Below are positions 1-5,214 of a DNA stretch of 10,094 bases, in pieces. The notes beneath the pieces were generated by a model. That model was not told the origin of the DNA. It saw only the letters and a program-made list of their open reading frames with translations, and did no database searches. This DNA is from an uncultured bacterium. Its GTDB lineage: Bacteria > Cyanobacteriota > Vampirovibrionia > Gastranaerophilales > Gastranaerophilaceae. Numbering within the stretch: position 1 is the first letter of the stretch; the number at the start of each line of letters is the position of its first letter. Made by a program: the position numbers and the translations under genes. The stretch covers positions 1 through 10,094 of the forward strand of contig CAMDZX010000061.1 in the NCBI GenBank assembly GCA_945910925.1, read 5' to 3'.

Positions 1-234
1 AGTTTGATGGGCGATACTCCTGATGCAGGAGCATCTCAGGATGAAATTGATATTATATATCATGGAGATGATTTGCAAATTGCGTTTAATTACAAATATC
101 TTCTTGATTGTTTCAAAAATCTTGAATCGGAAGAACTTATTATGGGTATGAACACAAATCTTTCTGCAACGGTTCTTAAACCTGATAATGAAGAAGATTT
201 TGTATATCTTGTAATGCCTGTTCAAATAAGATAA
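1..234 (+). CDS. dnaN: DNA polymerase III sliding clamp (beta subunit), C-terminal 77 residues, partial
   Basis: The reading frame is open from the first base of the window, so the gene starts outside it. The clamp is a ring-shaped homodimer that tethers the replicative polymerase to DNA and docks other replication and repair proteins. The visible part corresponds to the end of clamp domain III. A segment like 'IAFNYKYLLDCFKNLE' matches the conserved helix of DnaN, followed by strands and the typical C-terminal ending 'YLVMPVQIR' (compare the MPMRL end of E. coli DnaN), which lines the partner-binding cleft. The stop is TAA at 232-234. Only 22 bases separate it from the end of the convergent minus-strand gene, with no clear terminator between them. 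The family call is firm from the C-terminal pattern. The upstream part and its neighbours cannot be seen. Confidence 0.88.
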   Translation, partial: SLMGDTPDAGASQDEIDIIYHGDDLQIAFNYKYLLDCFKNLESEELIMGMNTNLSATVLKPDNEEDFVYLVMPVQIR

Positions 235-256
235 CAAAGATATTAAAATTTTGAAT

Positions 257-1159
257 TTATAAGATAAACGCAAGTATCATAAGCACCATTGAACCTATGG
301 TCATTGCTGTGTTCAGTTTTGAGTAAAATTTATTGTTATCATACCTGTGTGATGACTTTTTTGCTTTTGATACGCTTGCAAGTCTGTCTAAACGAATTTT
401 TGCATCATCATAGAAAAAATCCGTTTCAAAAACTTTGTTTTCAAGCCTTGATAAGCGTTCATTTACACTATCATTAGGATAAGAATTGTGGAGAATTTTT
501 TCTTCCAATGCGGCAAGTTCATATTCATCTTTAGAATTATATGTACTAAACGGTTGTTTATTTCTTTGATAACTGTTGAATTGCGGAGAACTGTAATATG
601 ATTGGATATCAGGTTCGGAATCATTATATGCGGTATAATCATAATCATACGAATTATTCTGTGCAATCGGCGGATTTTGGTTGTAGTATTCGGCTTTTAT
701 ACGCTCCATTCTTGTATAATAATCATCTGTTTCAAATGTTTTATTAAAAAGTTTTTTCTCTATATTAACAATCCTGGAATGAAGACTTTTTTCAGGAGTT
801 GAGCGCATAAAAAGTTTTTGTTCTATTTCATCAATAATCGGATATTTTTCACTACCGTCACTTTTTACGATATCTTCTTCATTCATAAAAGTATCGGTTG
901 ATGGTGCTATTTCCTGACCGATAACATCGCCTGCAATATCTTTATTAATTGTATTTAATCTGTTTTGTACCGAGCCGGATTTTGTTTTTCCGTAAATATT
1001 TTTCTCTAATCTGTTAAGTCTTGCTTCAGGTTTTTCTGTAGAATAGTCCACTCCGAATGTGGCATCTTCAAGTTTGGAAAGAGTTGATGATACAGAGTTT
1101 GCAGCAAAACCCTGCAGACCTGTAAGTATTATAGATGTAACCAAAAATTTTTTTAGCAT
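257..1159 (-). CDS. Exported protein with six L-x-x-L-E-(x)3-F/Y repeats and a C-terminal membrane segment, function unknown
   Basis: The product has 300 residues. Residues 1-20 form a signal peptide (two Lys, hydrophobic core, GFAA before NS). Six copies of a ~21-residue unit then follow, with pattern L-x-x-L-E-x-x-x-F/Y-(G)-x(8-11)-R-L. They sit in three tandem pairs at about 27-48/48-69, 109-130/130-151 and 215-237/236-258, with the closing R-L of one copy opening the next. Between pairs 2 and 3 lies a Tyr/Asn/Ser/Gln-rich, probably disordered linker (about 158-210). Residues 283-300 are a hydrophobic C-terminal segment that could be a membrane anchor with almost no tail. The start is fixed by the signal peptide and an AGGAG site 6 bases upstream. 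It is likely on the cell surface or in the periplasm. I associate such repeats with Melainabacteria but know no function. It lies 106 bp downstream of cobO on the same strand. A leader hairpin overlaps its ribosome binding site. Confidence 0.85.
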   Translation of the reverse strand: MLKKFLVTSIILTGLQGFAANSVSSTLSKLEDATFGVDYSTEKPEARLNRLEKNIYGKTKSGSVQNRLNTINKDIAGDVIGQEIAPSTDTFMNEEDIVKSDGSEKYPIIDEIEQKLFMRSTPEKSLHSRIVNIEKKLFNKTFETDDYYTRMERIKAEYYNQNPPIAQNNSYDYDYTAYNDSEPDIQSYYSSPQFNSYQRNKQPFSTYNSKDEYELAALEEKILHNSYPNDSVNERLSRLENKVFETDFFYDDAKIRLDRLASVSKAKKSSHRYDNNKFYSKLNTAMTIGSMVLMILAFIL

Positions 1160-1197
1160 AACGAACTCCTAAATTTATTTTAAATTATGAGTTCGTT
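1160..1197 (-). promoter_or_regulatory. Leader hairpin covering the Shine-Dalgarno site of the repeat-protein gene
   Basis: The arms AACGAACTC (1160-1168) and GAGTTCGTT (1189-1197) are a perfect 9-bp inverted repeat around a 20-base AT-only-rich loop. In the minus-strand transcript the 3' arm ends exactly at the ATG (1159) and contains the GAG of the AGGAG ribosome binding site (1166-1170). Folding would therefore hide the ribosome site. It may be a simple translational switch or thermosensor-like hairpin. The pairing is seen, the regulatory role is inferred. Confidence 0.5.
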
Positions 1198-1205
1198 TTA
1201 TCTAT

Positions 1206-1216
1206 TGAACCGTTCA
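1206..1216. promoter_or_regulatory. Short palindrome TGAAC-C-GTTCA upstream of the repeat-protein gene
   Basis: This 11-base palindrome with 5-bp arms lies just upstream of the leader hairpin, in the gap between cobO and the repeat-protein gene. Its size and place fit an operator, but short palindromes occur by chance in AT-rich gaps and I could not place a convincing -35/-10 pair beside it. Confidence 0.2.
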
Positions 1217-1265
1217 GGGATTTAATTTTTATAAAAACTAATCAATTCTGTGTAGGTAGAAAGTA

Positions 1266-1838
1266 TTAGAATTCGATACCTTTTCTGGCAGAAACTCCAA
1301 TATCCCAGTAATGTTTAACGGGTTCTATTTTTGATACAAGGTGTGCAGCATCAATAATTTTTTTGTTCGCACATCTTCCCGTAATTACAATCTCCATTCT
1401 GTCAGGTTTGTTTTTAATGGTTTCAACAACATCATTTACATCAATAATTCCGAGAGATATTGCAATATTCAATTCATCAAGGATAAGTAAATGGCATTCA
1501 TTTTTTTGTATAATATCTTTTGCTTTTTTCCATCCGTCAGAAATTATTTTTCTGTCCTCATCCGTAATACTGTTTGAATACACAATGTGTTCCGTACCTG
1601 CCTGATATATTGTGAGATTTTTTTGAATTTTTTCGGACAGGTTTCTAAATGAATTAAGTTCTCCATATTTGTTTCCGCCTTTGGTAAACATAATCAGAAT
1701 AACCTTCCAATCTCTGCCCAAAGCACGCATTGCAAGTCCAAGCGATGCGGTGGTTTTACCTTTTCCGTCGCCTGTATAAACCTGAATATATCCGTGTTCA
1801 TCCCATTCGGGATTGTATAGAGTTTTATCTTTATCCAT
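1266..1838 (-). CDS. cobO: Cob(I)alamin / cob(I)yrinic acid a,c-diamide adenosyltransferase (CobO/BtuR/CobA family)
   Basis: This enzyme transfers the 5'-deoxyadenosyl group of ATP to reduced corrinoid, giving the adenosylcobalamin form, in the cytoplasm. The product has 190 residues, a normal length for the family. The P-loop GDGKGKTT is at 23-30, preceded by the family's YIQVYT strand. LILDELN (118-124), ITGR (152-155) and the C-terminal VKHYWDIGVSARKGIEF complete the CobO pattern. The only usable start is the ATG at 1838, because the P-loop begins soon after it. There is only a weak CGGA upstream and a TATAAT-like box within 20 bases, so the leader is very short or absent. No other cobalamin genes are in the window, so this alone cannot tell synthesis from salvage. 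The divergent neighbour is a folate enzyme. Confidence 0.93.
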   Translation of the reverse strand: MDKDKTLYNPEWDEHGYIQVYTGDGKGKTTASLGLAMRALGRDWKVILIMFTKGGNKYGELNSFRNLSEKIQKNLTIYQAGTEHIVYSNSITDEDRKIISDGWKKAKDIIQKNECHLLILDELNIAISLGIIDVNDVVETIKNKPDRMEIVITGRCANKKIIDAAHLVSKIEPVKHYWDIGVSARKGIEF

Positions 1839-1864
1839 ATCCGATTTTATTATATATTAAAACT
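1839..1864. promoter_or_regulatory. Compact divergent promoter region between cobO and the cyclo-ligase gene
   Basis: Only 26 bases separate the two divergent ATG codons. On the minus strand TATAAT (reading 1854 to 1849) ends about 10 bases before the cobO ATG. On the plus strand TATATT (1853-1858) ends 6 bases before the other ATG. Both transcripts would start at or within a few bases of their start codons, and neither has a good Shine-Dalgarno site. The -35 boxes would lie inside the opposite gene and are weak. The promoter calls are inferred. Confidence 0.45.
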
Positions 1865-2395
1865 ATGGATAAAAAAACATCTTTGCGCCTAAAATCAAAA
1901 CAAATACGTAGTAATCTGGATATTAACAAAATAAGTAATATTTTGACGGAAAAAATTCGTGAATTGGATGTGTACAAACAAGCACAAAATATAATGCTTT
2001 ATTATCCTTTGGAGAATGAAATTAATCTTACGGGACTTTTACATGACAAAAAGAATTTCTATTTGCCGAGAATGAACGGTAAGAATTTGGAATGTTGTCC
2101 TTACAAATATGGAGATGTTTTGAAAAAAGCTAAGTATAATATATTAGAACCTTTGAGTGAGTGTATTTTGTGTCCTGTTCTTGATTTGGTGATTACTCCC
2201 GCTTTGTGTGCGGATAGAAAAGGTAATCGTTTGGGTTATGGCGGTGGATTTTATGACAGGTTTTTAAAAACGGGAGATTGGAAAACGCTTTTGGCTCTGC
2301 CGCATGAGTTGTTATTTGATGAAATTCCATCAGAGGAGCTTGACGTAAAAATAAATTATATCGTGACAGAAAAAGAGGTTTGTATTATAATATAG
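1865..2395 (+). CDS. 5-formyltetrahydrofolate cyclo-ligase (methenyl-THF synthetase family)
   Basis: This cytoplasmic enzyme uses ATP to convert 5-formyl-THF to 5,10-methenyl-THF, returning stored folate to the one-carbon pool. The product has 176 residues, slightly short but normal. The diagnostic block is at about 112-134: 'PALCADRKGNRLGYGGGFYD' holds the nucleotide-binding GYGGGFYDR signature. The basic N-terminus (KKTSLRLKSKQIRSNL) and the 'YYPLENEINL' strand (46-55) also fit. The frame is open further upstream to 1730, but that extension overlaps cobO antisense and has no family similarity. ATG at 1865 is therefore chosen, although no Shine-Dalgarno site is visible. The end carries the promoter of clpP, which follows after 19 bases. 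Common names are MTHFS, YgfA or FAU1, and I leave the symbol blank because naming varies. Confidence 0.92.
   Translation: MDKKTSLRLKSKQIRSNLDINKISNILTEKIRELDVYKQAQNIMLYYPLENEINLTGLLHDKKNFYLPRMNGKNLECCPYKYGDVLKKAKYNILEPLSECILCPVLDLVITPALCADRKGNRLGYGGGFYDRFLKTGDWKTLLALPHELLFDEIPSEELDVKINYIVTEKEVCIII
2363..2391 (+). promoter_or_regulatory. Probable clpP promoter inside the end of the cyclo-ligase gene
   Basis: GTGACA (2363-2368, 5 of 6 to TTGACA) is separated by exactly 17 bases from a perfect TATAAT (2386-2391). Transcription would start near 2398, giving a short leader that contains the clpP Shine-Dalgarno site AAGGAG (2402-2407). This would let clpP be expressed apart from the gene before it. 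Confidence 0.65.
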
Positions 2396-2414
2396 CCAGC
2401 ATAAGGAGAAAGAC

Positions 2415-3020
2415 ATGACAGAAGTTTCTAAAATATTAAGCTATATGCCGACAGTAATCGAAGCATCATCAAGAGGCGAACGTTCATTTGATATCTTTTC
2501 AAGATTATTGAGAGAGAGAATAATATTTTTAGGAACAGAAATCAATGACGAGGTTGCAAACTCAATAGTTGCGCAGCTTTTACTTTTGGATAGCGAAAAT
2601 CCCGAAAAAGATATTATGCTTTATATTAACAGTCCGGGTGGTGTAATTACAGCCGGCATGGCAATATATGACACAATGAATCTTATTAAAGCAGACGTAT
2701 CAACAATATGTTTGGGTGAAGCTGCAAGTATGGGTTCGTTCCTATTATCCTCAGGTGCAAAAGGTAAGAGATTGGCTTTACCTAGTGCAAGAATAATGAT
2801 TCACCAACCTCTTGGCGGTGCTCAAGGTCAGGCAACCGATATCGAGATTGAGGCTAAAGAAATATTGAGAATGAAAAAAGAATTAACCTCTATTTTGGCA
2901 CAAAACTCAGGACAAGACTTGGAAAAAGTTCAAAAAGATTGTGAAAGAGATTATTACATGTCTGCGGCTCAAGCTGTTGAATACGGGTTAATTGATAAAG
3001 TTATTACCGCCGAAAGATAG
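2415..3020 (+). CDS. clpP: ATP-dependent Clp protease proteolytic subunit
   Basis: ClpP forms a two-ring, 14-subunit serine protease chamber fed by AAA+ unfoldases such as ClpX, ClpA or ClpC. The product has 201 residues, standard length. The catalytic triad is complete by alignment of motifs: Ser105 in GEAASMGS, His130 in RIMIHQP and Asp179 in CERDYYMSA. The N-terminal RSFDIFSRLLRERIIFLG and the INSPGG strand (71-76) are classic. The start is set by AAGGAG 7 bases before the ATG. No clpX or tig is next to it. The gene upstream is the folate cyclo-ligase (19-bp gap), and clpP probably has its own promoter. An inverted repeat follows 30 bases after the stop. Cyanobacteria carry several clpP paralogues, so this may not be the only copy, but nothing here is degenerate. 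Confidence 0.97.
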   Translation: MTEVSKILSYMPTVIEASSRGERSFDIFSRLLRERIIFLGTEINDEVANSIVAQLLLLDSENPEKDIMLYINSPGGVITAGMAIYDTMNLIKADVSTICLGEAASMGSFLLSSGAKGKRLALPSARIMIHQPLGGAQGQATDIEIEAKEILRMKKELTSILAQNSGQDLEKVQKDCERDYYMSAAQAVEYGLIDKVITAER

Positions 3021-3050
3021 TTAAAAAGGTATTTAAAAATTTATTATTAG

Positions 3051-3076
3051 ACCCGCAAAAAATATTTTTTGAGGGT
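3051..3076 (+). terminator. Inverted repeat after clpP, possible terminator
   Basis: Two 13-base arms, ACCCGCAAAAAAT and ATTTTTTGAGGGT, pair at 12 of 13 positions with no spacer. The base of the stem is GC-rich and the inner half is A/U. The U run lies inside the stem rather than after it, so it is not a textbook terminator. It may end clpP transcription or act as a leader structure of the next gene, whose ATG lies 14 bases downstream. Confidence 0.4.
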
Positions 3077-3090
3077 TTAGTATTACCATA

Positions 3091-4002
3091 ATGGGTGTTT
3101 TAAATAATATAAACAAAGTTTTAAGTGCAAAGTATACCGGCATTTGTTTATTTGGAGTGACCGGTGCTTATAAGATGTTTGTTGATTATAAACGAGCACC
3201 CAAAGAAGATAAAAGAAACACCCTTTTTAGAGATGCTTTTATACTTGGAGGTTCTGCCGGCGGATTAGCTTTGTATAGTCTTGGTAGGAACAGTTTTGTT
3301 AAATCACCGCTAAAAAAAAGTTGCAACAAACAGTTTGATAAATTGGTGGACAAGTTTAAAAATACTAAACTCTGGGAAAAATTGAATACAACTTCAGGCA
3401 AATTTATCAAGAAGCCTATTGCAACTGTTTTGAAGCATGGTTATAACGTTGTTAGAGATTGTTTGGATAATACGATGTTGTACGCATCAGGTTTACTTGG
3501 TGCTGTAGGTGCGGATTATTTGATTCAGATTGCTCACACCCATAGAAAAATAATTGACAATAATGCAGAGAAGAAGAAAGCAGAAGTAATCAAAGAATCT
3601 AATGTGTATATCGACCCTGTAACTAAACTGAAGGCGAAGTTTATGCACAATAAACTCGAAAATGATTTTGACAAAGTAGTTGATGAAGATACAAAAAATA
3701 ATATTTTATCAAATATCACAAACATGCCTGAAATGCGCGTATTTACAAATACAATGATTGGTTTGGAAGGTTTGAGAATAGCAGAAGAAAAAACGTTCAA
3801 AGATAAATTAACAAGAACAACAAACAGTTTATTAAAAGGAACATTGGTTCCGATGTTTTATTTGTCACTTGCATCTAATATAACAAAAGGAATGAAGGGT
3901 TTATACAGAGTTCCTTTGGTATTTAGCACAATGGTTGCAGGAACAATGTTTACCAATAAAGCGATTGATAAAAACATGCATAAAAAAGGTATAGAAGGGT
4001 AG
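3091..4002 (+). CDS. Unknown protein with several glycine-rich hydrophobic segments
   Basis: I do not recognise this 303-residue protein. Hydrophobic, Gly/Ala-rich stretches lie at about 12-30, 47-65, 127-147, 246-263 and 272-288. They are separated by strongly basic or Lys/Asp/Asn-rich stretches (31-46, 71-125, 150-245). It looks like a membrane-associated protein with short, moderately hydrophobic helices and a larger hydrophilic middle part. No cleavable signal peptide is obvious. The start is uncertain: no Shine-Dalgarno site lies at normal distance before 3091 (GAGGG is 15 bases away). The first in-frame hydrophobic segment follows at once, so I keep this start. A strong hairpin begins just after the stop at 4002. 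Base and codon use look like the neighbours. The frame is long and clean with a protein-like composition, so the gene is probably real, but its function is unknown. Confidence 0.8.
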   Translation: MGVLNNINKVLSAKYTGICLFGVTGAYKMFVDYKRAPKEDKRNTLFRDAFILGGSAGGLALYSLGRNSFVKSPLKKSCNKQFDKLVDKFKNTKLWEKLNTTSGKFIKKPIATVLKHGYNVVRDCLDNTMLYASGLLGAVGADYLIQIAHTHRKIIDNNAEKKKAEVIKESNVYIDPVTKLKAKFMHNKLENDFDKVVDEDTKNNILSNITNMPEMRVFTNTMIGLEGLRIAEEKTFKDKLTRTTNSLLKGTLVPMFYLSLASNITKGMKGLYRVPLVFSTMVAGTMFTNKAIDKNMHKKGIEG

Positions 4003-4004
4003 AG

Positions 4005-4030
4005 TATTAGCAGACTTTAGTCTGCTGATA
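4005..4030. repeat. Hairpin with core AGAC-TTTA-GTCT, palindromic repeat family A, copy 1
   Basis: An 11-bp stem with one G-U pair (4005-4015 with 4020-4030) surrounds a TTTA loop, 2 bases after the stop of the preceding gene. The 12-base core AGACTTTAGTCT is found as its exact reverse complement at 10002-10013, which makes it a dispersed repeat rather than only a terminator. No U run follows, so termination is uncertain. Confidence 0.55.
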
Positions 4031-4124
4031 TTCTCGTGGCAATGGGTAAATGGATGTAAAAAGTGACTGAGTGATTATTTTGTATGGGTATTTCATCGCA
4101 TCAGACCCTAAACCCTCAAGTCCT

Positions 4125-4160
4125 GTCATTGTGAGAGCCGGTAGGCTCGTGGCAATCCGG
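4125..4160. repeat. REP-like imperfect palindrome, family B
   Basis: GTCATTG...GAGCC-type and GGCTC-GTGG-CAAT halves pair: GAGCC-like 4135-4139 with GGCTC 4144-4148 around a GGTA loop, and ATTG 4128-4131 with CAAT 4153-4156. The layout 'GTCATTG-(hairpin)-GTGGCAATCC' resembles a palindromic element scattered through intergenic regions of many bacterial genomes. The 11 bases CTCGTGGCAAT (4146-4156) recur exactly at 4033-4043, a half copy. Confidence 0.55.
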
Positions 4161-4300
4161 CTTTTACATGAAGTAATAGATTATTTGATAAAAATAAATA
4201 AGTAAATCACATACTTCCTAATTGGTAAAATGCTGAAATACGCCTGATTTAATGTTACACTAAAAAAATAAATGCATCTTTTCGCCGGCTATTCCACTGC

Positions 4301-4380
4301 TGTCCCGAACAATTTTACAAATAAACTCCTGCAACATAGAGTAGTTGTAGGTTTGGAATTCGCTGAATTGTGTCCGGACA
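4301..4380. repeat. Long imperfect inverted repeat with an inner hairpin
   Basis: TGTCCCGAACAAT (4301-4313) pairs with ATTGTGTCCGGACA (4367-4380) at 11 positions, with two mismatches and one bulge. Inside, CCTGCAAC (4328-4335) pairs with GTTGTAGG (4344-4351) across an 8-base loop, one pair being G-U. The ~80-base structure could be a small MITE-like element or a structured RNA. No promoter or coding frame tied to it was found. Confidence 0.4.
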
Positions 4381-4499
4381 ATAATTTTTAATTAGTTTAC
4401 AGTCACTTAGTAACTCAGTCAAATAGTTTTCTATCCCTAATTTTCTCTCATTTACTTTATCTCATTAAGTAGGGAATATGTTCGCAATTTTTTAAAAAC

Positions 4500-4523
4500 A
4501 AAAAAAAGACCCGGAAAGGGTCT
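4500..4523 (-). terminator. Intrinsic terminator of the 51-residue minus-strand gene
   Basis: Read on the minus strand, AGACCC (4523-4518) pairs with GGGTCT (4512-4507) across a 5-base TTTCC loop and is followed directly by a run of eight U (4507-4500). This is a textbook Rho-independent terminator. It lies 75 bases after the stop of the small gene at 4598-4753 and points to a minus-strand transcription unit here. Confidence 0.85.
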
Positions 4524-4545
4524 GAAAATTAAGTTAGTGGGAATT

Positions 4546-4565
4546 AAGTTGAGTTAAGTTAAGTT
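4546..4565. repeat. Short tandem repeat, four 5-base units
   Basis: AAGTT-GAGTT-AAGTT-AAGTT, four copies of a 5-base unit, one with a single change. It lies in the 3' untranslated part of the small minus-strand gene, beside a 6-bp hairpin (4563-4568 with 4576-4581). It is possibly replication slippage with no function. Confidence 0.5.
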
Positions 4566-4597
4566 ATACTTTTGCTATAACCGAACATCACTCCTGT

Positions 4598-4753
4598 CTA
4601 CAATTTGAACCGTGTACGGTTGTTTAATGCCAGTATTCTCATCTCTTCAAATAAAATTCCGCTTTCATCTTTGGTTTCACCATCCAATTTTTTGAATTCT
4701 TCTGAAATTTCATTTGCTTTTGCGTTGATGTCATAGATGTTTAATACAGCCAT
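4598..4753 (-). CDS. Small protein of 51 residues, unknown function
   Basis: ATG at 4753 opens a 51-codon frame ending in TAG at 4598. Its status as a gene rests on context: AGGTGAGAG just upstream of the ATG is a good Shine-Dalgarno site, a TTTACC-17-TATATA promoter lies about 60-90 bases upstream, and a strong intrinsic terminator lies 75 bases downstream, all on the minus strand. The protein begins MAVLNIYDINAKANEISEEF. It is helix-prone and charged, with an acidic middle (EEFKKLDGETKDESG, about residues 18-32) and a basic end (ALNNRTRFKL, 42-51). It has no signal peptide, no membrane segment and no cysteine. It is not a domain I know. A small regulator, adaptor or antitoxin-like protein is possible, but nothing in the sequence chooses among these. 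It is a lone transcription unit in the repeat-rich gap. Confidence 0.75.
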   Translation of the reverse strand: MAVLNIYDINAKANEISEEFKKLDGETKDESGILFEEMRILALNNRTRFKL

Positions 4754-4814
4754 TCTCTCACCTGCGATTCTTTTGTCTCTCTCTTAATATCTTTGTGTTT
4801 ATTTAATGTTTACT

Positions 4815-4843
4815 TATATATAAAGTATATATACAAAGGTAAA
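4815..4843 (-). promoter_or_regulatory. Promoter of the 51-residue gene
   Basis: On the minus strand TTTACC (4843-4838) is followed after 17 bases by TATATA (4820-4815). The start would be near 4808, giving a leader of about 55 bases ending at the AGGTGAG ribosome site. The -10 is a moderate match and the surrounding sequence is very AT-rich, so chance matches are likely. The fit to the terminator and gene raises its value. Confidence 0.5.
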
Positions 4844-5004
4844 TTTCACATCTTGTGGATTTTGTAATATTTATTTACAAAAATCTTTTAAACCTAATAA
4901 TATTAAGAAACTTATATTTATTTTTTATTTAAAATTATATAATTTACTATCAATAATCTGTTTATTAATAAAATTTGTTTATATAACATTCTCCAAAAAA
5001 CTGA

Positions 5005-5032
5005 TTGCACAATTTATAAAAAACGCTATAAT
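5005..5032 (+). promoter_or_regulatory. Probable promoter with a long leader toward the 5288-5713 gene
   Basis: TTGCAC (5005-5010), a 16-base spacer and a perfect TATAAT (5027-5032), with a second TATAAT directly after it (5032-5037). Transcription from about 5039 would give a leader of roughly 250 bases before the ATG at 5288, or a separate small RNA. Confidence 0.55.
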
Positions 5033-5208
5033 ATAATGTAGGGTAAAATTCATTGTCCGTTTAATTATGGTTTTATCTGAATATTGTACATTGTTACAAA
5101 ATGTAAAAAGGCTAGAAATGGGTATTTTTCACGCTATATCCGAGTTTTAGATTTTAAGTGTAGAAATAACTATTAATTACTAGCAAAAAATATTTTTTAC
5201 ATGTTTTC

Positions 5209-5214
5209 TATAAT
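5209..5214 (+). promoter_or_regulatory. Second candidate -10 box for the 5288-5713 gene
   Basis: This perfect TATAAT would place the transcript start near 5221, giving a 67-base leader. No acceptable -35 box stands at the right distance and the extended -10 TG is absent, so it may need an activator or be a chance match. Confidence 0.35.

Larger units (their letters stand above)
4003..4506. other. Intergenic region rich in palindromic repeats, no gene seen
   Basis: No supported coding frame was found. It holds a strong hairpin (4005-4030), an REP-like imperfect palindrome (4125-4160) with a half copy (4033-4043), and a long imperfect inverted repeat (4301-4380). A 9-base sequence TGACTGAGT (4064-4072) returns inverted at 4413-4421. 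The overall look is that of decayed small mobile repeats between the end of the 3091-4002 gene and the minus-strand gene at 4598. Confidence 0.6.

Noticed and set aside
289..477. Plus-strand frame inside the repeat-protein gene, and similar frames at 463-802, 1363-1605, 3186-3410, 3534-3800, 5314-5574, 6487-6960, 7110-7340, 7535-7753 and 9096-9311
   Set aside because: These are antisense or out-of-frame shadows of well-supported genes, without ribosome sites or family motifs.
1730..1864. Upstream extension of the cyclo-ligase frame to 1730
   Set aside because: It lies antisense to cobO, has no family similarity, and a good ATG exists at 1865.
4570..4597. Tiny frame (about 9 codons) after the 51-residue gene, with AGGAG just before its ATG
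   Set aside because: The AGGAG is too close to the ATG and the peptide is too short to support.
4801..5040. Possible replication origin in the AT-rich stretch near dnaN
   Set aside because: Only one partial DnaA-box match (TGTGGAT at 4854) was seen, no cluster of boxes. dnaN is 4.6 kb away. AT richness alone is not enough.
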